DNA of 64,000 nt from Desulfovibrio sp. (GCF_009712225.1 NZ_WASP01000002.1:1-64000), one strand, 5' to 3'; shown: positions 41,683 through 51,604, numbered from the stretch's first letter. Translations and numbers: made by a program. Notes: a model not told the origin generated them from the sequence alone.

Positions 41683-43230
41683 CTAACAGTGCTGGCAGTG
41701 AAGACGTGGGCCTTCCTGCTCCTTTTTGAACAGATGGTTCAGCGCGTTGACATAGGCACGGGCGCTGGCCACGAAAATATCGGGGTGGGTACCGCGGCCC
41801 ACAGCGCTGATATCGCCCTCGCGCAGACGCACGGTCACTTCGCCCTGGGCGTCCGTGCCGCCGGTGATGGCGTTGATAGCGTACTGCTCAAGTTCGGGCT
41901 GGCGGCCCACCATATCTGCAATGACGTTGAACAGGGCATCCACAGGGCCAACGCCAAAGCCTGCGCCGCTGCGCTCAATCCCCTTAATGTCCATGATAAC
42001 GGCGGCCGTGGGCGGCACACCGCCCGCATCGGAGCTCTGCACGCTCACATGGCGCAGGCGGAAGAGATCGGGCATGCGGTACACTTCTTCCTGCACAAGG
42101 GCCATGAGGTCATCGTCGTGCAGGGTCTTTTTGCGGTCAGCCAGCTGTTTGACGGCTTCAAACACGAGGTTGAGCTGGTCGTCGTCGAGCTTGTAGCCCA
42201 TGCTTTCAAACTTGTTGCGCACTGCGTTGCGGCCAGAGTGTTTGCCAATGACAAGGTTGCTCTCTGTGCGGCCCACAGACTGCGGGGTCATGATCTCGTA
42301 AGTTTCGCGGTTCTTGAGCATGCCATCCTGATGGATGCCGGACTCGTGGGCAAAGGCGTTGGCGCCCACAATGGCCTTGTTGTTGGCGATGGGCTGACCA
42401 ATGGTCATGGAAAGCAGGCGGCACGAGGGGTAGAGCTGCTCGGTCACGATGTTGTGCTCAAGCTTGAAGTAGTCGTGGCGTACACGCAGGTTCATGACTA
42501 CTTCTTCAAGGGCGGCGTTACCGGCGCGTTCGCCAATGCCGCACAAGGTCACCTCTGCCTGACGCACGCCCACGCGGAAGGCAGCCAGGGTGTTGGCCAC
42601 GGCAAGCCCAAGGTCGTTGTGGCAGTGCACGCTGAAGATGGCCTTGTCGCTGTTTGGCGTATTGCGGATCACATGGTCGATGAGGGCGGCGTATTCTTCC
42701 GGCACCGCGTAGCCCACGGTGTCGGGCAGGTTGATGGTGGTGGCGCCGGCATTGATGGCGGCCTCAACCACGCGGCAGGCAAAGTCGCCCTCGGTGCGCG
42801 AAAAATCCTCAAGGGAAAATTCCACGTTGCTGGTGTAAGAGGCGCAGCGCTTTACGCCCTCGACGATCATTTTAAGGACGTCTTCGGGCTCTTTGCGCAG
42901 CTTGTGCTTCATATGGAGGGGAGAAGTGGACAAAAAGACATGGATGCGGGGATTCTTGGCCACTTTAACGGCTTCCCAGCAGCGGTCGATATCGTTGGGA
43001 ACGCAACGGGCAAGGCCCGCCACCTGAATATCCCCGGCCTGGGCGGCTATGCGCTGCACGGATTCAAAATCGCCGGGGCTGGAGGCGGGAAAGCCCGCTT
43101 CCATGATGTCCACGCCCAGCACTTCAAGCTGGTGCGCAACACGCAATTTTTCCTGCAAATTCATGGTGGCGCCGGGCGACTGCTCGCCATCGCGCAAAGT
43201 AGTATCGAAAAAATAGACACGGTTGTTCAT
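41683..43230 (-). CDS. leuA: 2-isopropylmalate synthase
   Basis: First committed step of leucine synthesis, condensing acetyl-CoA with 2-oxoisovalerate. 515 residues. DTTLRDGEQSPGATMN near residue 9, the metal site HCHNDLGLAVANTLAAFRVG near 200, and NAALEEVVMNLR. The C-terminal LeuA dimer domain (about 385-510, with VSVQSSDAGGVPPTAAVIM and DAQGEVTVRLREGD) provides leucine feedback. AGAGGAG precedes the ATG at 43230. Downstream of pssA by 116 bp. Confidence 0.96.
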   Translation of the reverse strand: MNNRVYFFDTTLRDGEQSPGATMNLQEKLRVAHQLEVLGVDIMEAGFPASSPGDFESVQRIAAQAGDIQVAGLARCVPNDIDRCWEAVKVAKNPRIHVFLSTSPLHMKHKLRKEPEDVLKMIVEGVKRCASYTSNVEFSLEDFSRTEGDFACRVVEAAINAGATTINLPDTVGYAVPEEYAALIDHVIRNTPNSDKAIFSVHCHNDLGLAVANTLAAFRVGVRQAEVTLCGIGERAGNAALEEVVMNLRVRHDYFKLEHNIVTEQLYPSCRLLSMTIGQPIANNKAIVGANAFAHESGIHQDGMLKNRETYEIMTPQSVGRTESNLVIGKHSGRNAVRNKFESMGYKLDDDQLNLVFEAVKQLADRKKTLHDDDLMALVQEEVYRMPDLFRLRHVSVQSSDAGGVPPTAAVIMDIKGIERSGAGFGVGPVDALFNVIADMVGRQPELEQYAINAITGGTDAQGEVTVRLREGDISAVGRGTHPDIFVASARAYVNALNHLFKKEQEGPRLHCQHC

Positions 43231-43346
43231 GACAAACTCCTCTGGTGCTGACAAAGATGGCTATATCTTGCATAACGGCCACCGTAAAGGGCGGCTGTCC
43301 AGGGGAGCGTTTCCGCCCTATGGGGGCGGCGAACCGTTACGCAACC

Positions 43347-44108
43347 TCAATCGCTCTGGGGCGATAGGGCGCGTAGTAGCTGACGATTGCGGCGGGGAAG
43401 GATAACGAAGGTGTAGACAATGCCGCCCACGATATAGACGGCGCAAAGCACAAAACCCATGACGCGCGGAAAGGAAACAACCGTTCCGAGCACAAGCAAA
43501 AAGCAGAGCATGGTGCGGATGGGGTGGGCGCGCAAGAAGTCGTATTCCTTAAAGGAAAAGTAACGCACCTTGCTGACCATCAAAACCCCAACGCCGATGG
43601 CGAGCACCAGGGTCATGTAGGGCAGGGCCCCAAGCATGGCATCGGGAAAATGCGCGGCGCAGAAAACAAAGGTAACCACCGTGCAGCCTGCCGCAGGAAT
43701 GGGCAGACCGATGAAAAAGCGCTTGCCCACAGCAGCCGTGCTTACGTTGAACCTTGCGAGGCGCAACGCGCCGCAGGCGGCGTAAATAAAGGCGGCGGCA
43801 ATTCCCATGCGGCCAAGTGACGAAAGCTGCCACTGCCACATGAGCATGCCGGGGGCAATGCCAAAGGCCACAAGGTCTGAAAGGGAATCGTACTGAACGC
43901 CAAACTCGCTGGCGGTATTGGTAAGGCGGGCCACCTTGCCGTCCAGCCCGTCCATGACGGCAGAAAGCAGAATGGCGAAACAGGCCGATTCATAACGGCC
44001 CTGCACAGCCCAAACCATAGACAAAAAGCCAAGAAACATGCTCAACGTCGTGATCATGTTCGGCAGGAGGTAAACTCCCTTGCGCGGCTTTTTAACTTCG
44101 GGGGCCAT
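43347..44108 (-). CDS. pssA: CDP-diacylglycerol-serine O-phosphatidyltransferase
   Basis: Makes phosphatidylserine for phosphatidylethanolamine. 253-residue membrane protein with about eight helices. The CDP-alcohol phosphotransferase motif is MDGLDGKVARLTNTASEFGVQYDSLSD near residue 50, followed by VAFGIAPGMLMW and GALRLARFNV, characteristic of the Gram-positive-type PssA. It follows psd by 49 bp and precedes the leu genes on the same strand. Confidence 0.95.
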   Translation of the reverse strand: MAPEVKKPRKGVYLLPNMITTLSMFLGFLSMVWAVQGRYESACFAILLSAVMDGLDGKVARLTNTASEFGVQYDSLSDLVAFGIAPGMLMWQWQLSSLGRMGIAAAFIYAACGALRLARFNVSTAAVGKRFFIGLPIPAAGCTVVTFVFCAAHFPDAMLGALPYMTLVLAIGVGVLMVSKVRYFSFKEYDFLRAHPIRTMLCFLLVLGTVVSFPRVMGFVLCAVYIVGGIVYTFVILPRRNRQLLRALSPQSD

Positions 44109-44157
44109 TATTCACCATCTTTGAAAACTGCCGCCAATTGCGGCTTTGCGGGTTGGG

Positions 44158-44799
44158 CTACTTTGCCCTTGCCACCACAGTCTGCCCGGCGAATACCTGT
44201 TCGCCGATGCGTGTGGCCGCAACATATCCCTGCGGAAGGTAAAGGTCAACTCGCGAACCAAAACGAATCATGCCATAGCGCTGCCCGCGGGCAAGGGCCT
44301 CACCCTCGTCAACACGGCAGACAATGCGGCGGGCGATGAGCCCGGCAATCTGTACCATGGTCCAGGGGTTGCCCTGCTCGTCGCGCATGCTGTAGGCGCA
44401 GCGCTCGTTGTGCGTAGAGGCCTTGTCAAAGGCGGCATTTACAAACGCACCGGGAAAATACTTGATGCCCTCTATTGTTCCCGCCACAGGGGCCCGGTTA
44501 ACGTGCACGCTGAACACATTCATAAAGATGCTCACGCACAGTTTGGGCTCGTCGGTGAAGGGATCGGGGCGTTCTTCGATGCGGATAACCTTGCCATCTG
44601 CGGGGCTGACGGCAAGCCCCTCGCCCTGGGGCACTACCCGCTCGGGATCACGGAAAAAGTGCATGCTGAACCAGCACAGGGCCAGAAAGACCACAGCCAG
44701 CGGCCACCAGCCCATGCAGGCAAAAACCAGCGCGCTCAGCGCGGTAAGGCCTATGCAGGGCCAGCCCTCGGGGGTTATGCCGCAGTTGGGTGTACGCAT
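44158..44799 (-). CDS. psd: Phosphatidylserine decarboxylase proenzyme, short (psd-B) type
   Basis: Decarboxylates phosphatidylserine to phosphatidylethanolamine. 213 residues, single N-terminal membrane segment ([24 protein letters not shown]), then [28 protein letters not shown] near 50, [16 protein letters not shown] near 90 and HNERCAYSM. The self-cleavage site is [12 protein letters not shown] near 185, where the Gly-Ser bond yields the pyruvoyl group. AGGAGT precedes the ATG at 44799. Pairs with pssA. Confidence 0.95.
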   Translation of the reverse strand: MRTPNCGITPEGWPCIGLTALSALVFACMGWWPLAVVFLALCWFSMHFFRDPERVVPQGEGLAVSPADGKVIRIEERPDPFTDEPKLCVSIFMNVFSVHVNRAPVAGTIEGIKYFPGAFVNAAFDKASTHNERCAYSMRDEQGNPWTMVQIAGLIARRIVCRVDEGEALARGQRYGMIRFGSRVDLYLPQGYVAATRIGEQVFAGQTVVARAK

Positions 44800-45067
44800 G
44801 GCGACTCCTGTGTTGCTTGGCGCGGGCAAAACGACGATATGACCAGCCCGCAAAATCTGTTTCGGCCACATGCCGAATGTTTTACATACCCCGCCCTTGG
44901 CCCCAAGGCAAGCCCCGCAGCATCCACGCCCTGCCATGCCGTTGCATGTTTTGCCCGCACTGTCGGACAAAGGCTTCAGCAGCCCCGCAACACATACCGC
45001 CACCGCTACCCGGCCCGGCTCAGGCCCGCCTATTGCGAAGATGTCATGAGGAAGCTATACTGAAATT

Positions 45068-45406
45068 ATGAACAGAAAGACCGCTGCCTGCCTCCTGGTA
45101 CTGCTGCTGGCCGCCTCTGGCGGCATGGGTGGTTGCGGCCCCAAAGATATTGGCGAGGGCTCATCTGCCAGCTACGACTCACAGCCCCAGGGCGTGAGCG
45201 TGGAAGATCAGCTGCGCTACCCCATCTATGGCTCAAGCAACACGCAGCGCATGCTCTATATGCAAAACCGACCGGATGTAATGGCGAACGTGCAGCAGTG
45301 GCGCATTAACCAGTTTCGCCGGGCCAACAGATTTGACAACGCAACAGACCCCGAAGACCCGCAATACAGGGCTGTTCCCAAGCAGCGCAGTCCTTTCAGG
45401 CAATAA
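45068..45406 (+). CDS. Small putative lipoprotein of unknown function
   Basis: 112 residues. A lipoprotein signal runs to the Cys in SGGMGGCGPK near residue 23. The mature part is polar, with QLRYPIYGSSNTQRMLYMQNRP, then FRRANRFDNATDPEDPQY and a basic end. No domain recognised. The start has no good ribosome site (GAGGAAG is 17 nt away). The next gene starts 3 nt after its stop, so the two are probably one transcript. Confidence 0.75.
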   Translation: MNRKTAACLLVLLLAASGGMGGCGPKDIGEGSSASYDSQPQGVSVEDQLRYPIYGSSNTQRMLYMQNRPDVMANVQQWRINQFRRANRFDNATDPEDPQYRAVPKQRSPFRQ

Positions 45407-45409
45407 CTG

Positions 45410-46618
45410 ATGGACCCGATTACCCATGCCGCCAGCGGCGCGGTGGCCATGTTCGCCATGCCCAACCGCCCCGCAAGCCGTCTGGCCGTTCCCTTGGCCG
45501 CTCTGGCCGCACTTTCACCCGACGTGGACGTGGTTTTTGCTCAAACGCCTCTGCTGTTTTTGCTGCTGCACAGGGGCATCACGCATTCACTGGCGGCGGC
45601 CCCCCTGCTTGGCCTTGTGTTTGCGCTGGCCGGTTACGCATTGTGGCGTCCGTCTACCGCGCGGCACTGGAGCTTTGCCGGGGCATGGCTGTTTATGACT
45701 GCCATGATCCTGCTGCACATCTGGCTTGATTGCATTACCACCTACGGAACCATGATTCTTCTGCCTTTTTCAGACCTGCGCGTGCGGCTGAACGGGGTTT
45801 TTATTATTGACCTGCTGCTGACCTTGCCCCTGCTGTGGGCCATCTGGCGATGGCGTGCGCGACGGGGCCTCATGCTGCTGGCAGCGACGTGGATTTTTAT
45901 CTATCCCGCCATTTCCATCGGCCTCAATGCCTGGCACACGGCACAGACACGCGAGCGCCTCACGGCGCAAGGCCGCGCGCCCCAAAATCTTGTGGTGCTG
46001 CCAGATGCCTTTTCGCCTTTTTTCTGGCGCGCCCTATATACGGAACCAGCCTCCGGCGGCCTGATGGTCCACACCCAGGGCATGAACGTACTGGGCACAC
46101 CCTTTGGCCCGGAAACAGCCACCCCATCCCTGCCCGACAGCCTGGCCCGCGACCTTGCACTGCAATCTACAGCGGCAAAGGCCTTTTTGCAGTTTACCCT
46201 GCTACCCGTGGTGGCCCCCCTGCCAGCCAGCATGCTGCCCGCAGACATTTCGCAGGCAACGCAGCCAGCAGACGCCCCGTCTCCCAGCTTTATACTGGTG
46301 CACGACCAGCGTTTTGGTACCAACATTGCTTTGGTGCGCAGTATCATGGACATGCGCCCCAGTGCAGATATTCCCTTTAAATACATGGCAGAGCTGGCCC
46401 CAGCACCCGCTCCGGCCGAGCAGGAAACACCTTCTGCCGAATCCGCGCCCGAAAGCGGCAAATCAGCTGCGCCAGCCATATCTGCTACGCAGGCCTTTTC
46501 TCAGCGCCTGCTGCGTGAGCGCCTGCGATTTTCTGACAGCCGCCGCGATTCCCTCTGGCAGGCACCCCGCCCGCCCACACAGCCGAGCCTGCTGCAATGG
46601 CTGACAGGCCTGCGCTAA
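45410..46618 (+). CDS. YdjM/DUF457-type membrane-bound metal-dependent hydrolase family protein
   Basis: 402 residues. The N-terminal half has four to five membrane helices and the family's conserved polar residues: MDPITHAASGAVA at the start, LSPDVDVVF near 40, LHRGITHSL near 55, and HIWLDCITTYGTMILLPFSDLRVRLNG near 105-130, which could bind metal. The C-terminal half is soluble with an Ala/Pro/Glu-rich segment near 340-360. Biochemical activity in this family is unproven. Downstream of the small lipoprotein gene. Confidence 0.85.
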   Translation: MDPITHAASGAVAMFAMPNRPASRLAVPLAALAALSPDVDVVFAQTPLLFLLLHRGITHSLAAAPLLGLVFALAGYALWRPSTARHWSFAGAWLFMTAMILLHIWLDCITTYGTMILLPFSDLRVRLNGVFIIDLLLTLPLLWAIWRWRARRGLMLLAATWIFIYPAISIGLNAWHTAQTRERLTAQGRAPQNLVVLPDAFSPFFWRALYTEPASGGLMVHTQGMNVLGTPFGPETATPSLPDSLARDLALQSTAAKAFLQFTLLPVVAPLPASMLPADISQATQPADAPSPSFILVHDQRFGTNIALVRSIMDMRPSADIPFKYMAELAPAPAPAEQETPSAESAPESGKSAAPAISATQAFSQRLLRERLRFSDSRRDSLWQAPRPPTQPSLLQWLTGLR

Positions 46619-46808
46619 ACCGCCCTCTACTGACCAGCGGGGTGGCGTACGGCGCATTCTCTGCCAGCTACCCTGCCATTTGCTTCAATGACTCCTGTGC
46701 CTTTTTGGGGTAGTGTTGATTTTCTCCCCCGCCAGCCCTGCGGCCAACGGGTGTGCCCTAAAAATTGCCCTCCGGCAGACAGCCGCCGGGGACGACCCAG
46801 AGGTAGCA

Positions 46809-47300
46809 ATGAACGACAACTTTACGCATCTCGACAGCCACGGCAATGTAACCATGGTGGACGTGGGTGCCAAAACCCATAGTGAACGTGTGGCCATTGC
46901 CGAAGCAGTGGTTGAACTGGCTCCGGCCACCATGGAGTTGCTGCGCAAAAACGCCCTGCCCAAGGGCGATGTGCTCACCTGCGCCAAGATTGGAGGCATC
47001 ATGGCCGCCAAACGCACCGGCGAGCTTATACCCATGTGCCATCCCCTCAATCTGACCTATGCGGATGTGCGCTTTACGGTGACCGAAATGCCGCCCACGG
47101 TGCGCATAGTGGCAGAAACGCGCACGGTGGGCCCCACCGGCGTTGAGATGGAAGCAATCGTTGCCGCCCAGACAGCGGCGGCCACCATATACGATATGTG
47201 CAAAGCCGTGCAGCGCGATATTGTTATCAGCGGGGTACGCCTGCTGCACAAGCGCGGCGGCAAAAGCGGCGAATTTAACGCTCAGGATTTCAAAGCATGA
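46809..47300 (+). CDS. moaC: Cyclic pyranopterin monophosphate synthase MoaC
   Basis: Second step of molybdenum cofactor synthesis, converting 3',8-cH2GTP to cPMP. 163 residues: [18 protein letters not shown] near 16, [29 protein letters not shown] near 60-90, [33 protein letters not shown] near 115-145, and [12 protein letters not shown] at the end with the substrate-binding lysines. AGAGGT precedes the ATG. Overlaps lgt by 4 nt. The molybdoenzyme NapA is encoded in this window. Confidence 0.97.
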   Translation: MNDNFTHLDSHGNVTMVDVGAKTHSERVAIAEAVVELAPATMELLRKNALPKGDVLTCAKIGGIMAAKRTGELIPMCHPLNLTYADVRFTVTEMPPTVRIVAETRTVGPTGVEMEAIVAAQTAAATIYDMCKAVQRDIVISGVRLLHKRGGKSGEFNAQDFKA

Positions 47301-48142
47301 ATCTTGCCCAAATAGACCCCGTAGCCCTTTCCATAGGCAGCCTGCAGCTGCGCTGGTACGGGCTGATGTATCTGGCCGGTTTTGGTCTTGGCTGGCTGCT
47401 CGGCCGCTGGCGTGCCTCACGCCCCGGTTCCGGCTGGACAGCCCCCGACGTGGACGACCTGCTGACCTGCGTGATGATCGGCATTATTCTGGGCGGCAGG
47501 CTCGGCTACGTGCTGTTTTACGACCTGCCCGTGTACATCAACGATCCCATGGAAATCATGCGCATCTGGAACGGCGGCATGTCGTTTCATGGCGGGCTGT
47601 TGGGCGTGCTTGGCGCGTTTTGGTATTTTGCCCGCTCGCGTGGCAGAACTTTTCTGGAAGTCTCCGATTTTATTGCGCCGCTGATTCCACAGGGCCTGTT
47701 TTTTGGCAGGCTCGGCAACTTTATCAACGGCGAATTGTGGGGCAAGGTCAGCGATGTGCCGTGGGCCATTGTGTTTCCCGGTGCGGGACCGCTGCCGCGT
47801 CACCCCTCGCAGCTTTACGAGGCCGTGCTTGAAGGGCTGGTGCTCTTCATCATGGTGTGGGTATTTTCGCTAAAACCCCGCAAGCTGGGAGCGGTTTCTG
47901 GCCTGTTTGCCCTCGGCTACGCTGTGTTTCGTTTTGCCGTGGAATTTGTACGCATGCCCGACGTGCAGCTGGGCTATCTGGCCTTTGGCTGGCTGACCAT
48001 GGGGCAGCTTTTGTGCGTACCGCTTATGCTGGCGGGTGGATGGCTGCTGTGGCGCAAGGCTCCGGTACTGGCCCCGCATTTGCCACAGGCCGAACAAAAG
48101 GATGCCCACCGCAACAAACAGTCCAAGGGCCGCAAGAAATAA
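47297..48142 (+). CDS. lgt: Prolipoprotein diacylglyceryl transferase
   Basis: Attaches diacylglycerol to the lipobox Cys of lipoprotein precursors. 281-residue membrane protein with about seven helices. Motifs: [17 protein letters not shown] near 13, [35 protein letters not shown] near 95, and the Lgt signature [25 protein letters not shown] near 137 with [14 protein letters not shown] near 170. Starts within the end of moaC (ATGA overlap). Lys/Gln-rich tail. Confidence 0.96.
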   Translation: MNLAQIDPVALSIGSLQLRWYGLMYLAGFGLGWLLGRWRASRPGSGWTAPDVDDLLTCVMIGIILGGRLGYVLFYDLPVYINDPMEIMRIWNGGMSFHGGLLGVLGAFWYFARSRGRTFLEVSDFIAPLIPQGLFFGRLGNFINGELWGKVSDVPWAIVFPGAGPLPRHPSQLYEAVLEGLVLFIMVWVFSLKPRKLGAVSGLFALGYAVFRFAVEFVRMPDVQLGYLAFGWLTMGQLLCVPLMLAGGWLLWRKAPVLAPHLPQAEQKDAHRNKQSKGRKK

Positions 48143-48277
48143 CTTTTGCACAGGTATGCATAGCGGGCGCTGTCTGCACGCGGTGCCGCCCAAATTCAGG
48201 GGCACCGGCGTGTTGACAGCGCCACGCTTTTTTGTGAAGCTGACCGGCGTTTATCCACATCATATTTTGGAGTACAC

Positions 48278-48496
48278 ATGGCCAAGGAAGGATCAATCGA
48301 AGTAGACGGCGTGGTGCAGGAAGCCCTGCCCAACGCCATGTTCCGCGTGGAACTGGAAAACGGCCACGAAGTTCTGGCCCACATTTCTGGCAAAATGCGC
48401 AAGTTTTATATCCGCATTCTGCCCGGCGACCGCGTTAAGGTCGAACTTTCTCCTTACGACCTCACCCGCGGGCGCATCACCTACCGCATGAAGTAG
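48278..48496 (+). CDS. infA: Translation initiation factor IF-1
   Basis: 72-residue OB-fold protein, nearly invariant in the family: [72 protein letters not shown] features start to end. TTGGAG precedes the ATG. It is 135 bp past lgt and convergent with pgpA. Confidence 0.98.
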   Translation: MAKEGSIEVDGVVQEALPNAMFRVELENGHEVLAHISGKMRKFYIRILPGDRVKVELSPYDLTRGRITYRMK

Positions 48497-48596
48497 CTGC
48501 GGGCGCGGCGGCTTTTTCCGCCACCAGAGTGGCCTTTTGCGCCATTGGCCGCGCCCCCTTGCAGACCTACGCCCTCAGTGGCCCGTGCCCTCGGCC

Positions 48597-49067
48597 TTAT
48601 ACAAGGCCAACCACACGCAGCAGGGCCACGCACAGCAAGGCCCACACGCCAGCCACAACATCATCTATCATGATGCCGAACCCGTCGGGCAGCCAGTTTT
48701 CCGAGGCCCGTACGGGCCATGGCTTGCAGATGTCAAAAAGCCGGAAAAAGGCGAACGCCGCCAGCACCAGCCAAAAGCTGGGGCTTTCAAAGGGCAGCAG
48801 CACAAGCCATACCCCTACCAGCTCGTCGATAACCACCTCGCCGGGGTCTTTGCGTTCAAGCAAATGCTCGGCGCGGGTGGCGGCCAGCCCCCCCAGCACA
48901 AAAATAACCACCAGCAGCACTGCCCGCCAGGGCAACGACAGCGGCAAAAAGATATACGGGGCCAGCAGGCAGGCTATGGCCGTGCCCCATGTCCCCGGGG
49001 CCTTGGGATCAAGCCCGGCTACCCCCAGGCGGCAGAACGACAGAATCAGCTTGTCAAAAAAACTCAT
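48597..49067 (-). CDS. pgpA: Phosphatidylglycerophosphatase A
   Basis: Dephosphorylates phosphatidylglycerol phosphate. 156 residues with about four membrane helices. Family residues visible: DPKAPGTWGTAIACLL near 20, KDPGEVVIDELVGVWLVLLPF near 75, and FRLFDICKPWPVRASENWLPDGFGIMIDDVVAGVWA near 110-145 with the conserved Asp set. CGGAGG precedes the ATG at 49067. It stands alone on this strand between infA and the unknown gene at 49189. Confidence 0.94.
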   Translation of the reverse strand: MSFFDKLILSFCRLGVAGLDPKAPGTWGTAIACLLAPYIFLPLSLPWRAVLLVVIFVLGGLAATRAEHLLERKDPGEVVIDELVGVWLVLLPFESPSFWLVLAAFAFFRLFDICKPWPVRASENWLPDGFGIMIDDVVAGVWALLCVALLRVVGLV

Positions 49068-49188
49068 GCGGCCTCCGCGATGTGCGTGTTTTTTGTGCAC
49101 CTTACGCTCAAAGCCCGCGTAAGACCAGCACAGAAGACATCCACGCGCAATTATTGCCTAAAGAGTTTATTTGCCGTATATGCAGCCC

Positions 49189-49629
49189 ATGGACAAGAAC
49201 CGCAGCGAACTTTTCGCCCACTTCAGCTACGACGACAGCCTCACTTACGAGGCGCTGCTTGAAGTGGAAGAAGACCTGACCCGCGATGTTGAGCTGCTGC
49301 TCCAGCGGGCCGGGGCTGCCCACCTTGATTTTACCCCCTTGGGTGACGCCCTCATGTTCCAGTGCGTTTTTGAAGCGCACCGGCTCTATGTGTACCGCAA
49401 AATTGCCCTTGAAATTGCCGCTCTTCTGCCTCAAGGTGTACGCGGCAGACTGCTGTGCGTAGACAAAAATTTTGAGTCCATGCACGTTTTCTGGCTGCGG
49501 CCCGGCGAATGGCAGGAAGAAGAGCGCCCGGTCCCTGCAGACCCGCCAGCCAACCTCAAAACCTGGCGCATCGCCTCAGCAGACGCTCCGGATGCCGCCG
49601 CTGGCGAGACTGAAGACGGGGAAGAATAA
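49189..49629 (+). CDS. Unknown acidic soluble protein
   Basis: 146 residues, not recognised. Highly acidic at both ends (EALLEVEEDLTRDVELLLQRAG near 25, and a Glu/Asp tail). A central stretch LGDALMFQCVFEAHRLYVYRKIALEIAALLPQGVRGRLLCVDKNFESMHVFWLRPGEW looks like a mixed alpha/beta fold. No signal or membrane segment. Start uncertain: ATG 49189 is used, with ATG 49180 and TTG 49171 as alternatives; AAAGAG fits only the TTG. Codon use is like neighbouring real genes. Confidence 0.65.
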   Translation: MDKNRSELFAHFSYDDSLTYEALLEVEEDLTRDVELLLQRAGAAHLDFTPLGDALMFQCVFEAHRLYVYRKIALEIAALLPQGVRGRLLCVDKNFESMHVFWLRPGEWQEEERPVPADPPANLKTWRIASADAPDAAAGETEDGEE

Positions 49630-49749
49630 AAGGAATACTCATGGGGCAGAAGCAGAAAAGCAGGGTATCGAACCTGCCATAATTTTGCCTAAGTTTACCC
49701 CAAGACCAGATCAATTGAGCGGCGCGCGCCGCTAGCCACCGCAACACAT

Positions 49750-49835
49750 GCCCGGATGGTGGAATGGTAGACACAAGGGACTTAAAATCCCTCGGCCGCA
49801 AGGCTGTGCGGGTTCAAGTCCCGCTCCGGGTACCA
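49750..49835 (+). tRNA. tRNA-Leu, anticodon UAA
   Basis: 86 nt including an encoded CCA. The acceptor GCCCGGA pairs with TCCGGGT (ending in a G-U pair). The D-arm is followed by the anticodon loop CTTAAAA with TAA. A long variable arm (CGGCCGCAAGGCTG region) marks a class II Leu tRNA, and the T-arm GCGGGTTCAAGTCCCGC is perfect. It supports decoding of UUA and UUG. Confidence 0.95.
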
Positions 49836-49849
49836 TTAAATATCAAGGG

Positions 49850-49886
49850 AATTCCCGGATTCGTTAAGACGACGAATCCGGGAATT
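49850..49886 (+). terminator. Hairpin after tRNA-Leu
   Basis: A perfect 15-bp stem (AATTCCCGGATTCGT with its complement at 49872-49886) and a 7-nt loop, then TGATTTCTT. Probable terminator. Confidence 0.8.
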
Positions 49887-50349
49887 TGATTTCTTGGTCC
49901 ACTTTAGCTCCAGCGCTTCCACCGACAAGGAGCAAGCATGGACACAATTTCGCATTGTGGAGGTCTCCCAAGAGACTCCTGCGAAGGGCCTGGGCTTCAG
50001 CAAAATTAACGCAGAGGGCATAACTCTGCGATACGCAATTTCCTTTCCATACCCCTCAAAAAACCGCAATTTTGAAAATATCAACATCTGTGATATGGTC
50101 TTTCAGCCAGCCTGAAGTCTATAATTAATCTGAGCATAAAACCACGATCTCGCAATCTACGCTCGATACACACTTGCATTACACTTCAGGCTGGCATCAT
50201 AAATCAGAAACATTGCCTTGTATTCACAGCAATACATGTTCAATTTCAGCTATATTTGCCTCTAAATATCACCGCTTAATTTCTTGCTGTTTTTCAATTT
50301 TATTGAGCAGTACACGTTTTATCCATTCCTGCCAGCAAAGGGAGAATGC
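49887..50349. other. Lower-GC region between the tRNA and the PAS-LuxR gene
   Basis: About 460 bp. Short open frames on both strands (49894-50115 plus, 49836-50087 minus) have no family resemblance and are not called. From 50100 on it is AT-rich and probably carries the regulator's promoter. Nothing like an integrase was seen. Confidence 0.4.
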
Positions 50350-51579
50350 ATGCCCCCAAAAAAGCACCTCGCCAACAAGCCCAAACCCCACCCGAAACAG
50401 TCTGAACAAAAAGCAAGCAGCAACACCACAAAACTGCATGAAGAACTCATTCTTTTTGCTGACAGTTCAGGCAATCTTACCGACTTTGACATGACCAGGC
50501 TGCAAGACATTGTAAGACAGGCAAAAAAACATACACTTTTCTGGAAAACCCTGGCTCTTGGCACAGATTCGCTCGCCGAAACACTCGCACAATTCCCTCC
50601 TTTCCAAAGTCACAAGATCACTTGCAGCGATAGCCCCGGCTATACATTGCGAATTGCCCCTCTGCCTGACCAGCTTTCCACAAGCGGTGGATATGCCCTC
50701 GCCATAACAGCAGGGCGCTCACTGGAAGCGATTTGTCAGACATACAAGGAACGCCTCGACGACAACATAACGGCATGGTCCGACTCCATCACTCTTTTCA
50801 ACGCGCTTTTTGATACGGCTAAAGATTCCACCTTGCTGCTGGACGAATCTGGCGTTGTTCTTACAGCAAATCTTGCCGCTCTTGGCAGGCATGCCCCAGA
50901 AGGACAGGTTCTTGCTGGCACGCCAGCCATGGCTCTTTTTGGCAAACGGTTTCGCCCATCCCTGCAGCGGGCGCTCACCTCCATACGGCCCAAAGACATC
51001 CATACTGAAAAAGTTGTCGCTCTTGATCGCAATGGGCAAGCCTTCCCTGCTGAAGCAATACTGCGCAAAATCACGTTTTCTACACACAGCCTGTACCAGC
51101 TCATATTGCATGACCTGACCACACAGGAAGAACTGCGCGGCAAAAAAGCTGAAGTGGAAGAAATGAATATCACCCTGCGGCAGGTAATTCGATCTGTGGA
51201 GGAAGAACGCCAGGAACTGCGCGAGCAGCTCAGCAATCAGGTCAAAAAACGCATGCTGCCGGCTCTGGAACAGGTAGCCAAGGCCGATTCTGCCGAAATT
51301 CGCGATGGATACATCAGCCTTATTGAAGAGCACCTGACCGGCCTGACAGAAGAGGGAGCCAGCAGCTGTGCCCCCGAGCTGCTGCGCCTGTCGCCGCGAG
51401 AATTCAGGGTTTGCCAGCTTATCCAGGTGGGCCAGAGCGGAAAAGAAATTTCTCGGGCCTTGAGCATTTCGTTTGAAACCCTGCAAACCCACCGCAAAAA
51501 TATTCGACGCAAGTTGGGCCTTCGTGGAAAAAGCACATCTCTCTACCAGTATCTACGCCAAACAATGCCCATGACCTAG
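50350..51579 (+). CDS. PAS-LuxR family transcriptional regulator, probable regulator of ablAB
   Basis: 409 residues. Polar N-terminus; PAS-like sensor at about 160-285 (LFDTAKDSTLLLDESGVVLTANLAALGRHAPEG... VVALDRNGQAFPAEAILRKI... LILHDLTTQEE). A coiled-coil connector lies at 285-330 (KAEVEEMNITLRQVIRSVEEERQELREQL). The C-terminal LuxR HTH is LSPREFRVCQLIQVGQSGKEISRALSISFETLQTHRKNIRRKLGL near 350-395. GGGAG precedes the ATG at 50350. There is no receiver domain, so it probably senses a ligand or redox state directly. Upstream and co-directional with ablA, hence the inferred target. Confidence 0.85.
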   Translation: MPPKKHLANKPKPHPKQSEQKASSNTTKLHEELILFADSSGNLTDFDMTRLQDIVRQAKKHTLFWKTLALGTDSLAETLAQFPPFQSHKITCSDSPGYTLRIAPLPDQLSTSGGYALAITAGRSLEAICQTYKERLDDNITAWSDSITLFNALFDTAKDSTLLLDESGVVLTANLAALGRHAPEGQVLAGTPAMALFGKRFRPSLQRALTSIRPKDIHTEKVVALDRNGQAFPAEAILRKITFSTHSLYQLILHDLTTQEELRGKKAEVEEMNITLRQVIRSVEEERQELREQLSNQVKKRMLPALEQVAKADSAEIRDGYISLIEEHLTGLTEEGASSCAPELLRLSPREFRVCQLIQVGQSGKEISRALSISFETLQTHRKNIRRKLGLRGKSTSLYQYLRQTMPMT

Positions 51580-51584
51580 AAAAC

Positions 51585-51604
51585 CGGGTATGACATCATA
51601 CCCG
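51585..51604 (+). terminator. Short hairpin after the PAS-LuxR gene
   Basis: Perfect 9-bp half-sites CGGGTATGA/TCATACCCG with 2 nt between, just past the stop. Either a terminator without a T-run or an operator. Confidence 0.45.

Noticed and set aside
41422-43251. 609-residue plus-strand open frame antisense to leuA
   Set aside because: Longer than leuA itself but made of His, Gly, Ala and Val typical of antisense frames in GC-rich genes; no motifs, and leuA is certain.
49836-50115. Integrase or transposase remnant after tRNA-Leu
   Set aside because: Short frames on both strands show no recombinase motifs, and no direct repeat of the tRNA end was found.
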